Source: an uncultured bacterium (lineage in GTDB: Bacteria > Patescibacteriota > Minisyncoccia > SW-4-49-11). Taken from it: a stretch of 9,020 nucleotides of DNA. Under the pieces are notes generated by a model, which did no database searches, was not told the origin of the DNA, and worked only from the letters and a program-made list of their open reading frames with translations. Made by a program: the position numbers and the translations under genes. Positions 1-4,598 of the stretch are shown one piece after another; within the stretch, counting starts at the first letter, position 1; every line of letters starts with the position of its first letter. The stretch spans positions 1 through 9,020 of the forward strand of contig CAJXTH010000025.1 of the NCBI GenBank assembly GCA_913060955.1. Reading direction: 5' to 3'.

Positions 1-399
1 AAATGGAGCTCGAGTGATGGGCATGTAGGCTGGCAAATCTGATTCAGTCGCCAGGAAAATTAAGTCTGAGACCACTAAAAAGCTTTCAATAAACAAGGAA
101 AGGATCAGAGAGTTCCAGGTGACATCGATTTCTTTTCGCTGGAGCCCTTTGAGGGTAAAGAGTCCTAGTAAAGCTGAGATAAATGCTAAGAACAAAAACT
201 CCATTCGAAAGCTATGAGACTCAAGAATACCACGGAGGGTGAGAATCTCGAGTCCCAAATCAGCCAAAAGTTGACCTACCACGTTGATTGCCATAAACAA
301 CGACAGCCCGACGATTGCCACAGGAACTTCGGAGAATTTTCCTCTCCTCCGCCCCATGACATGTCCGGGAATTCTAAGTATATTAGCAATCAATCCCAT
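1..399 (-). CDS. Hypothetical membrane protein, C-terminus cut by window edge
   Basis: The frame is open for 133 codons from an ATG at 399-397 to the left edge with no stop, so the gene continues outside the window. I do not recognise the family. After a short basic N-terminus (residues 9-20 include GHVMGRRRGK), three hydrophobic stretches are visible, at about residues 25-50, 66-84 and 96-117. They are separated by short polar loops such as KGLQRKEID. This indicates an integral inner-membrane protein whose basic N-terminus is probably cytoplasmic. The start lies 3 bp after the stop of the upstream sugar phosphate mutase, so the two are almost certainly co-transcribed and probably translationally coupled. 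A role in envelope or glycan metabolism would be inference from this neighbour only. I am confident that it is a real gene and have no confidence in a function. Confidence 0.7.
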   Translation of the reverse strand, partial: MGLIANILRIPGHVMGRRRGKFSEVPVAIVGLSLFMAINVVGQLLADLGLEILTLRGILESHSFRMEFLFLAFISALLGLFTLKGLQRKEIDVTWNSLILSLFIESFLVVSDLIFLATESDLPAYMPITRAPF

Positions 400-402
400 A
401 GG

Positions 403-1797
403 CTATCCTTCGATCAAAGCACGTACTCGATCTCGAAGTTCGATCATGTCAGCTTCTGTTCGTCCTTCCACAATCAGTCGAAGTACCGGCTCTGTGTTTG
501 ACGCTCGAACAGATACCCAAGCTTTCTCAAAGTCAATTCGGATTCCATCCAGTTCTGAAAGCTCTCCATCTGAAAGTTCAGCTTTGATTTCGGCGATAAT
601 TTCTTCTTTTGGTCGTTCAACCTCGAAGTTAATCTCTCCTGAGTGGTAGTATTTGAACAACGGAGCGGTCATGTCAGCCAAAGTAACATCAGTATCTGAG
701 ACCATTTCAATAATCTTCAAGGCAACATAAAGGGGATTTTCAAAGTAGGCATGCTCTCCGTCTTTTACAACATCCAGGTAGAAGTGCCCAGAAAACTCTC
801 CAGAAAAGAATGCTTTTTCCTTGATCATTTGGGCCTTGATAAACGAATGTCCCACTCGAGTCTGAATAGCAACTCCCCCATGCTCTTCGATCACTTCTGG
901 GGTAATGTTTGAAGATCGGAGGTCATACAAGATCTTGGTCCCTTCTCGTCCAACGAGCATGCTTGGAGCCAGGAGTGCTGTGGTGATATCTGGCCGGATA
1001 GTTCGTCCAGTGTTATCTACAAAAGATACTCGGTCAAAATCTCCATCACAGGCAATTCCAAAGTCTGCACCGTGTTCTGCGATAGCTGCTTTCAGTGAAG
1101 TTAGAGTGTCTTCCTTGAGTGGGTTTGCTTCGTGGTTAGGAAATGTTCCGTCGAGTTCTGGAAAGAGGCTGATCATCTCAATCTCAGGGAAGGCAGCAAA
1201 GAACTTCTCGATAGCTGGTTGTGCCATTCCGTTGGCGGTGTCTACGATAACTTTAAGTGGTTTGATTGCAACGTCTTTGTTTCGGTACGAAAGCACATTG
1301 GCAACATACTCATCCAAGGTATCAGTTTTGACCTCTTCTATAATTTCGGCTGGAGTTTCTGGTCGCGCCATGAGCTCATCATCCATAACCATGTCTCTCA
1401 TAGCATAGATTCCGGTGTCTCCAGAGATCGGAATAGCTCGCTCTCGAACGGCCTTGAATCCGTTGTATTCAGCCGGATTGTGGGAGGCAGTAATAATCAG
1501 TCCCCCATCGGTTCCGTATTCCAGTACGGAATAATACATCATCGGGGTTGAGGTCACGCCAATGTTTACAATCTTAATTCCCTCATCGGCAAGACCTTGC
1601 TTGAACTCTTGTTCCAGAGCAACTCCTGAGTCTCGCATGTCGCGACCGACTACAACGGTAATGTCTTCTTTTGCATGAATTGATTTGAGATGCATTCCAA
1701 ATGCCCGCCCAACTCGATATCCTGTTTCGTCAGTAAGTTGAGTTCCGTAAATTCCTCGGATGTCGTAGGCTTTGAAAATTGCTGGTTCTGTGTGCAT
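403..1797 (-). CDS. Phosphomannomutase/phosphoglucomutase (alpha-D-phosphohexomutase family)
   Basis: The protein has 464 residues, the normal length for bacterial PMM/PGM enzymes of the ManB/AlgC type. They interconvert hexose 6-phosphate and 1-phosphate to feed nucleotide-sugar and envelope glycan synthesis in the cytosol. All four active-site loops are visible. The phosphoserine loop TASHNP is at 103-108, with Ser105 as the phosphorylated residue. The metal loop DGDFDR is at 251-256. The sugar-binding loop GEFSGH is at 333-338. The phosphate-binding loop RASNTEP is at 431-437. The N-terminus FKAYDIRG is also typical. Mannose versus glucose specificity cannot be read from the sequence, so no symbol is given. 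An extended -10 promoter lies about 30 bp upstream of the ATG, there is no clear Shine-Dalgarno, and a membrane protein gene follows after 3 bp. Confidence 0.95.
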   Translation of the reverse strand: MHTEPAIFKAYDIRGIYGTQLTDETGYRVGRAFGMHLKSIHAKEDITVVVGRDMRDSGVALEQEFKQGLADEGIKIVNIGVTSTPMMYYSVLEYGTDGGLIITASHNPAEYNGFKAVRERAIPISGDTGIYAMRDMVMDDELMARPETPAEIIEEVKTDTLDEYVANVLSYRNKDVAIKPLKVIVDTANGMAQPAIEKFFAAFPEIEMISLFPELDGTFPNHEANPLKEDTLTSLKAAIAEHGADFGIACDGDFDRVSFVDNTGRTIRPDITTALLAPSMLVGREGTKILYDLRSSNITPEVIEEHGGVAIQTRVGHSFIKAQMIKEKAFFSGEFSGHFYLDVVKDGEHAYFENPLYVALKIIEMVSDTDVTLADMTAPLFKYYHSGEINFEVERPKEEIIAEIKAELSDGELSELDGIRIDFEKAWVSVRASNTEPVLRLIVEGRTEADMIELRDRVRALIEG

Positions 1798-1825
1798 ATT
1801 TCGTTTCTAAATCTGTACAGTATGT

Positions 1826-1834
1826 ATTATAGCA
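1826..1834 (-). promoter_or_regulatory. Extended -10 promoter of the hexomutase operon
   Basis: The minus strand reads TGCTATAAT, a TG-n-TATAAT extended -10 box with a perfect TATAAT hexamer at 1831-1826. No good -35 hexamer sits at 16-18 bp, which is expected when the extended element compensates. The predicted start near 1819 would give a leader of about 20 nt before the ATG at 1797. Confidence 0.6.
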
Positions 1835-1846
1835 TTTTATATACCA

Positions 1847-2012
1847 TGTCGGCGAGGGCACCGACTCTACATCCTGTCATCCTCAGCTTTTTAACTCCCG
1901 TAGGGATGTGACTGAGGATCTTGTTGATTTACCGCGAGATTCTGGCTCGGAGGCCGGAATGACAGAGAGAAGCATACTCAGTCACGAGATTCCCAATCAA
2001 GTTGGGAATGAC
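1847..2012. repeat. Intergenic hairpin repeats (GTCAT...GAC type units)
   Basis: This gene-free stretch is built from palindromic units. It opens with the 13-mer TGTCGGCGAGGGC (1847), also seen at 4111 and 4214. An 8-bp stem ATCCTCAG/CTGAGGAT (1879-1886/1912-1919) follows. Then comes the linker CTTGTTGATTTACCGCGAG (1920-1938) and a stem ATTCTGGC/GCCGGAAT (1939-1946/1953-1960). A further stem ATTCCCAA/TTGGGAAT (1989-1996/2002-2009) ends in GACAAA. The same linker with different stems recurs at 4346-4364. No reading frame is supported here. The units resemble dispersed bacterial palindromes of the GTCATTC...GAATGAC kind. Their function is unknown. Confidence 0.75.
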
Positions 2013-2032
2013 AAAGTTCAGGGTGACTAGAT

Positions 2033-2064
2033 AAAAAAAGATCCCGTAGTAAACGGAATCTTTT
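2033..2064 (-). terminator. Intrinsic terminator after tRNA-Phe
   Basis: On the minus strand, AAAAGATTCCGT pairs with ACGGGATCTTTT (12 bp with one U-G wobble) around a 5-nt loop, and the stem runs into a tract of seven T. It begins 5 bp after the tRNA discriminator base, so it ends the regulator-tRNA transcript. Confidence 0.85.
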
Positions 2065-2069
2065 GATTG

Positions 2070-2142
2070 TGCCTCGAGTAAGACTTGCACTTACGACACC
2101 AGGTTCTTCAGACCTGTGCTCTACTACCTGAGCTATCGAGGC
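2070..2142 (-). tRNA. tRNA-Phe (anticodon GAA)
   Basis: A complete 73-nt cloverleaf folds with a 7-bp acceptor stem GCCTCGA/TCGAGGC, D stem GCTC/GAGC, anticodon stem CAGGT/ACCTG, variable loop GTGTC, T stem GTAAG/CTTAC and discriminator A73. The anticodon loop CTGAAGA places GAA at 2109-2107, which reads Phe codons UUC and UUU. U20, A73 and the GTGTC variable loop fit tRNA-Phe. CCA is not encoded (CAATC follows the discriminator), so a CCA-adding enzyme is needed. Two positions are unusual. The T arm reads GTGC instead of GTTC, so base 55 is G. Position 18 in the 8-nt D loop AGGTAGTA appears to be A instead of G. The tRNA starts 8 bp after the winged-helix gene and is probably cotranscribed with it. 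Confidence 0.95.
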
Positions 2143-2150
2143 TTACGGTA

Positions 2151-2738
2151 TTAATTATCCTCGATAATGCCCGATTTGTCAACCAGTACGCGTGTTCGAG
2201 TATCCTCTAGAATACTCAGCACAAATTTATCAAACATGTCTCGTCGGTAGTTAAAGTCTTTGGTAGTCATCAGGGCATATCGCACTTCTGTCCCCAGTTC
2301 TGACTCTACTGCCTGAATAAATGTATCAAATCGACGATCATTCAAATCATCTACTACCAAAAATAAATCCACTCGGTCGTGTTCCCGCTGGAGAAATGCT
2401 CCGAGTAAAATACACAGCTGAACAGTACCAAGTCCTTCTACTCGCTCTCGCATAGCCTCAAAAAACGAGTCTCCGAGTTTGAAAATAATGTCTTCGAGAA
2501 CTGCCACTTCTTCAACTTCTTTCAGACGATAATGTAAGACTTTGTTCTTTTTCTTTTCCTCTACCACTCCATGTTTTTCAGCTTGCTTAAGCTCTTTGCG
2601 CAATGCCTGTACTGGGATTCTCGTCTTCTCAGATAAATCTGCCGAGGTAAACCAGGTGTCTCGATTATGAAGAAGAAATTTCAGAAGCTTAACTTTATCA
2701 TGTCCGAGAAGATACGTAAGCGGTCCTTTGATAGTCAT
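2151..2738 (-). CDS. Winged-helix regulator with degenerate nucleotidyltransferase-like domain
   Basis: I place the start at the ATG at 2738-2736, giving 195 residues that begin MTIKGPL. The frame is open to 2897, but that extension runs through a terminator and a repeated structured element, so it is not coding. Residues 8-75 look like an ArsR-type winged helix, with a recognition region near TSADLSEKTRIPVQALRKEL and a basic wing EKKKNKVLHYRL. Residues about 107-187 resemble the MNT-type nucleotidyltransferase fold often fused to such helices. However, the usual GS motif reads GA (113-114) and the usual SDID reads DRVD (121-124), so one catalytic Asp is Arg. I infer a DNA-binding regulator with an inactive, perhaps ligand-sensing, domain. 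The target is unknown. It lies 8 bp upstream of tRNA-Phe. Confidence 0.75.
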   Translation of the reverse strand: MTIKGPLTYLLGHDKVKLLKFLLHNRDTWFTSADLSEKTRIPVQALRKELKQAEKHGVVEEKKKNKVLHYRLKEVEEVAVLEDIIFKLGDSFFEAMRERVEGLGTVQLCILLGAFLQREHDRVDLFLVVDDLNDRRFDTFIQAVESELGTEVRYALMTTKDFNYRRDMFDKFVLSILEDTRTRVLVDKSGIIEDN

Positions 2739-2771
2739 TTCAGTGTGTGTCTTAATCTGTGTGGTAATTTT

Positions 2772-2780
2772 AGTGTACCA
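2772..2780 (-). promoter_or_regulatory. Putative extended -10 promoter of the regulator gene
   Basis: The minus strand reads TGGTACACT (TG-n-TACACT). The hexamer matches consensus at four of six positions. A TTGGGA 19 bp upstream could be a weak -35. The predicted start near 2765 leaves about 26 nt before the chosen ATG. This also supports the short start, since a promoter here lies inside the rejected N-terminal extension. Confidence 0.4.
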
Positions 2781-2804
2781 TATTTTGGCTATCTTTTCCC
2801 AAAC

Positions 2805-2829
2805 AAAAAACCGCCCGAAGGCGATTTTT
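2805..2829 (-). terminator. Intrinsic terminator of the rplJ-rplL operon
   Basis: On the minus strand the stem AAAAATCGCC / GGCGGTTTTT closes on a stable cUUCGg tetraloop, followed by a T run. One base pair is U-G on the minus strand but C-A on the plus strand, so it is best as a minus-strand terminator, although A/T runs on both sides could let it work both ways. It lies about 145 bp after the rplL stop, with a structured element in between. Confidence 0.85.
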
Positions 2830-2842
2830 CGTAAAAGACCGA

Positions 2843-2962
2843 GAATGTGATCATTTGAGTGAAATTCCAGGCGACGAGGAGTGAGACTCTTGAGCACTAT
2901 CGAGATAGTGTGAAAGGGTTCACGACGCTGTCAACGCAGAAGTTCGCCAAATGAGTGCATTC
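2843..2962 (+). repeat. Structured intergenic element, copy A (putative plus-strand RNA fold)
   Basis: This is one of two copies; the other is at 4418-4545. The outer stem is 2843-2856/2949-2962 (14 positions, one mismatch). A 13-nt bulge follows, then P1 GGCGA/TCGCC (2870-2874/2944-2948). P2 is GTGA-bulge-ACTCTT / AAGGGT-TCAC (2881-2891/2914-2923). P3 is CACTATC/GATAGTG (2895-2901/2904-2910). P4 is CTG/CAG (2928-2930/2937-2939). Five base pairs in P2 and P3 differ from copy B on both sides and stay paired. Its wobble pairs are G-U only on the plus strand. It sits between the rplL stop and the operon terminator. I do not recognise the family. It could be a small RNA or a REP/MITE-like DNA palindrome. 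Confidence 0.75.
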
Positions 2963-2971
2963 GGGAGGTTG

Positions 2972-3361
2972 TTACTTAACAGCAACAGTAGCTCCAGCCT
3001 CTTGAAGTTTTCCTTTCAGCTCTTCAGCTTCGTCCTTGGAAACTCCTTCTTTAACAGCTTTAGGAGCTCCATCTACGATCTCCTTAGCTTCTTTCAGTCC
3101 GAGTCCAGTTGCTTCTTTTACAACCTTGATTACCTGGATTTTTGAACTTCCAGCGTCTTCGATAATAACATCGAATGCAGATTTCTCCTCTGCTGCTCCG
3201 GCATCATCTCCTCCGGCTGCAGGCATAGCTCCCATCATCATAGGTGCTGCTGCAGATACTCCAAGTTCTTCTTCAAGAACCTTTACGAGTTCAGATAGAT
3301 CAAGTACTGACATTTCCTTGATCTGATCTACAATTGCTTGAAACTTTTCAGGTACTGCCAT
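2972..3361 (-). CDS. rplL: 50S ribosomal protein L7/L12
   Basis: The protein has 129 residues, close to the usual 120-128. The N-terminal dimerisation and L10-binding helices are at about residues 5-35 (FQAIVDQIKEMSVLDLSELVKVLEEELGV is the expected pattern across 8-36). A flexible Ala/Gly hinge follows at about 36-60 (AAAPMMMGAMPAAGG). The C-terminal factor-binding domain is at 61-129, with the hallmarks KIQVIKVVKE, TGLGLKEAKEIVDGAPK and the LQEAGATVAVK end. Multiple dimers form the ribosomal stalk that recruits EF-Tu, EF-G, IF2 and release factors. It follows rplJ by 22 bp in the standard L10-L12 operon. The AT-rich gap before the ATG has no clear Shine-Dalgarno, which is surprising for a protein made in several copies per ribosome. 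Confidence 0.98.
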   Translation of the reverse strand: MAVPEKFQAIVDQIKEMSVLDLSELVKVLEEELGVSAAAPMMMGAMPAAGGDDAGAAEEKSAFDVIIEDAGSSKIQVIKVVKEATGLGLKEAKEIVDGAPKAVKEGVSKDEAEELKGKLQEAGATVAVK

Positions 3362-3383
3362 AGTAGTATCAGTAATTAATTGC

Positions 3384-3911
3384 TTATGCTTGTTTGGTGT
3401 CTCGGTACGCGTTGAGCACGTTTACCAATCCTCGTGGGGTTCCCGCAAGAACATTTACGAAGCTTGACATAGGTGCAGCGATTGTACCAACAACCTGTCC
3501 TTGCAACTGCTCCTTTGACGGAAGCTTTGCAAGAGCGGTTACTTGTGCATCTGTAAGGATCTTTTCCTCTAAGAGTCCTCCAACAATTTTGAAGGAATCT
3601 TTCTTTGCCTTCTTTGCAAAGTCGGCACTTGCTTTTGCACCTGATACAGGATCAGTTGCAAACACAACTCCCAAGTTTCCTGGAAGTTCATCCAGAGAAA
3701 CTTCTACTCCCATGGACTGAAGAGCTTTGTTGAAGAGAGTTTTCTTTACCACTTGGTATCGAGAACCATCTTCTCGAAGCGCTCCTCGAAGACCTTCGAG
3801 AGACTTTACAGAAGATCCGCTAAAGTCAGTGAACACAAGACCGTTTGACTCCTGAATTGCAGATAGCAACTCAGCCAACATTTCTCGTTTTCGCGATTTG
3901 GTTAAGGCCAT
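3384..3911 (-). CDS. rplJ: 50S ribosomal protein L10
   Basis: I choose the ATG at 3911-3909 (175 residues, beginning MALTKSRK), the usual L10 length of 165-175. The frame is open for 26 more codons upstream, but those codons overlap a leader terminator hairpin and lack family similarity. Typical L10 features are the N-terminal basic helix (KSRKREMLAELLSAI), the RNA-binding globular domain with SGLVFTDFSG-like and YQVVKKTLFNKAL segments, and a C-terminal helical tail that carries L12 dimers. L10 anchors the stalk on 23S rRNA and, with L12, commonly autoregulates its own operon. A consensus promoter and a 147-nt structured leader precede it. The AGGA upstream of the ATG is about 14 nt away, farther than normal. 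Confidence 0.97.
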   Translation of the reverse strand: MALTKSRKREMLAELLSAIQESNGLVFTDFSGSSVKSLEGLRGALREDGSRYQVVKKTLFNKALQSMGVEVSLDELPGNLGVVFATDPVSGAKASADFAKKAKKDSFKIVGGLLEEKILTDAQVTALAKLPSKEQLQGQVVGTIAAPMSSFVNVLAGTPRGLVNVLNAYRDTKQA

Positions 3912-4058
3912 AGTGTCTTGGTTTATCCTACAAAAAAGCTCGACCTGTGGCCGAGACATATGTATACAAACAAAAGACGATAGATTCATGCTTTTGCTGG
4001 CACCTATACAAGTCTTCTGGGGATTTCCCCCTGCTCGTAGTCTCGGGTCACTAGCTTT
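3912..4058 (-). promoter_or_regulatory. rplJ leader (L10-leader-like autoregulatory RNA)
   Basis: This 147-nt untranslated leader folds into the parts expected of an L10 leader. There is a GGGG/CCCC hairpin (4030-4027/4022-4019 on the minus strand). A long stem follows, AGAAGAC/GTCTTTT (4018-4012/3978-3972). It encloses ATAG/CTAT and GTGC/GCAT with asymmetric bulges, of the kinked kind bound by L10(L12)4. The segment CCGAGAC (4046-4040) is perfectly complementary to GTCTCGG (3957-3951), which is the 5' half of the terminator at 3932-3955. The two pairings exclude each other. In Bacillus subtilis the L10-L12 complex controls rplJL by such attenuation. That the same logic holds here is inference from the fold. 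Confidence 0.7.
3932..3955 (-). terminator. Leader attenuator terminator upstream of rplJ
   Basis: On the minus strand CTCGGCC pairs with GGTCGAG (7 bp, one G-U) around the loop ACA and is followed by C and six T. It ends about 20 nt before the rplJ ATG, inside the transcript driven by the promoter at 4065-4093. It must therefore be conditional if rplJ is to be expressed. Confidence 0.75.
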
Positions 4059-4064
4059 TGTCGT

Positions 4065-4093
4065 ATTATAGAGGCTATTTGCGGTTTTGTCAA
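4065..4093 (-). promoter_or_regulatory. Perfect-consensus sigma70 promoter of rplJ-rplL
   Basis: The minus strand carries TTGACA (4093-4088), a 17-bp spacer and TATAAT (4070-4065), an exact housekeeping consensus at ideal spacing. The predicted start is near 4058. This is the strongest promoter in the window and fits a stalk-protein operon. Confidence 0.93.
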
Positions 4094-4110
4094 CGGTTCA
4101 GCGGACATAA

Positions 4111-4419
4111 TGTCGGCGAGGGCAGCCTCCAAAAAACTATGAATAGTTTTTTCTGAAACCACTCGGTTTCAGTACTTCCTCCACGGGAAACCTAGGTTTC
4201 CCGACCCCTTCCTTGTCGGCGAGGGCGCCGACTCTACACTTGTCATTCTGAACGCGTTTCAGAATCTTCGCGAATGGAACGGCAAGCGTTCCGCTACTTT
4301 TCAGTATACATCATATTTTTGTCATTCCCGACCCCGATCGGGAATCTTGTTGATATACCACGAGATCTCCAATCCAGTTGGAGATGACAAATTTGTAACG
4401 GAACCCTTATAGTTCCGTT
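4111..4419. repeat. Array of consecutive hairpins between rplJ promoter and element B
   Basis: No gene is supported in this stretch. It holds, in order: AAAAAACTAT/ATAGTTTTTT (4131-4152); CTGAAACC/GGTTTCAG (4153-4172); the perfect 20-nt palindrome CGGGAAACCTAGGTTTCCCG (4184-4203); TCGGCG/CGCCGA (4216-4231); ATTCTGAA/TTCAGAAT (4245-4265); GGAACG/CGTTCC (4276-4292); ATTCCCGA/TCGGGAAT (4324-4345); ATCTCCAA/TTGGAGAT (4365-4385); and AACGGAAC/GTTCCGTT (4397-4419). The 13-mer TGTCGGCGAGGGC occurs at 4111 and 4214, and the 4321-4388 unit shares its linker with 1876-1963. Some of these could act as terminators, but only the first has a T tract. Confidence 0.8.
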
Positions 4420-4545
4420 ATGAACTTTTAAATTTGAGTAAGATTCAAGGCGACGAGGATCGATACTACTGAGCAATATCGAGATATTGTGAAGTGGTTC
4501 GAGCCGCTGGCAACGCAGAAGATTGCCAAATTTAGAAGTTTATGA
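4418..4545 (+). repeat. Structured intergenic element, copy B
   Basis: This is the second copy of the element at 2843-2962. The outer stem is 4418-4435/4528-4545, 18 bp with three wobbles, all G-U only on the plus strand. Its sequence is unrelated to the outer stem of copy A. The core 4449-4527 is 79 nt, exactly the length in copy A. P1 is GGCGA/TTGCC (one G-U). P2 is TCGA-bulge-ACTACT / AGTGGT-TCGA. P3 is CAATATC/GATATTG. P4 is CTG/CAG. The unpaired CGAGGA (4454-4459) is identical in both copies, and the 13-nt bulge differs at only three positions. It lies between the Hsp20 terminator and the hairpin array. Confidence 0.75.
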
Positions 4546-4569
4546 AAAAAGCCCGCACATGGCGGACTT
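4545..4569 (-). terminator. Intrinsic terminator after the Hsp20 gene
   Basis: On the minus strand GTCCGC pairs with GCGGGC (one U-G pair that would be C-A on the plus strand) around the loop CATGT, extended by A-T pairs, and it runs into six T at 4550-4545. It lies 30 bp after the Hsp20 stop. Confidence 0.85.
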
Positions 4570-4598
4570 AGGATACAGTAGTGTCTAGCAACAAAAAG

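Noticed and set aside
905..1551. Plus-strand frames opposite the hexomutase
   Set aside because: They are antisense to conserved active-site motifs and show no recognisable domain or ribosome binding site.
2070..2142. tRNA pseudogene because of the odd T loop
   Set aside because: All stems pair perfectly, the length is canonical, identity bases fit Phe, and a strong terminator follows, so it looks functional.
2739..2897. 53-codon N-terminal extension of the winged-helix gene
   Set aside because: It reads through an intrinsic terminator and the structured element. Its first residues resemble the translation of copy B at 4476 only because both are the same noncoding repeat, and a promoter candidate lies inside it.
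2951..3145. Plus-strand frame opposite rplL
   Set aside because: It is a shadow of a certain ribosomal protein gene, and its Ser/Phe-rich sequence reflects antisense reading.
3912..3989. 26-codon N-terminal extension of L10
   Set aside because: It overlaps the attenuator hairpin and the leader, and L10 proteins begin near MALTKS.
4153..4203. Tandem terminators of a gene on the plus strand
   Set aside because: No gene ends nearby on that strand, and these two hairpins have no T tract.
4111..4419. CRISPR array
   Set aside because: The hairpins have different sequences and irregular spacing. There is no constant direct repeat, no equal-length spacers and no cas gene.
4294..4476. 60-codon minus-strand frame in the intergenic region
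   Set aside because: It is made entirely of hairpin repeats and half of element B, its start lies in the P3 stem, and it has no family similarity.
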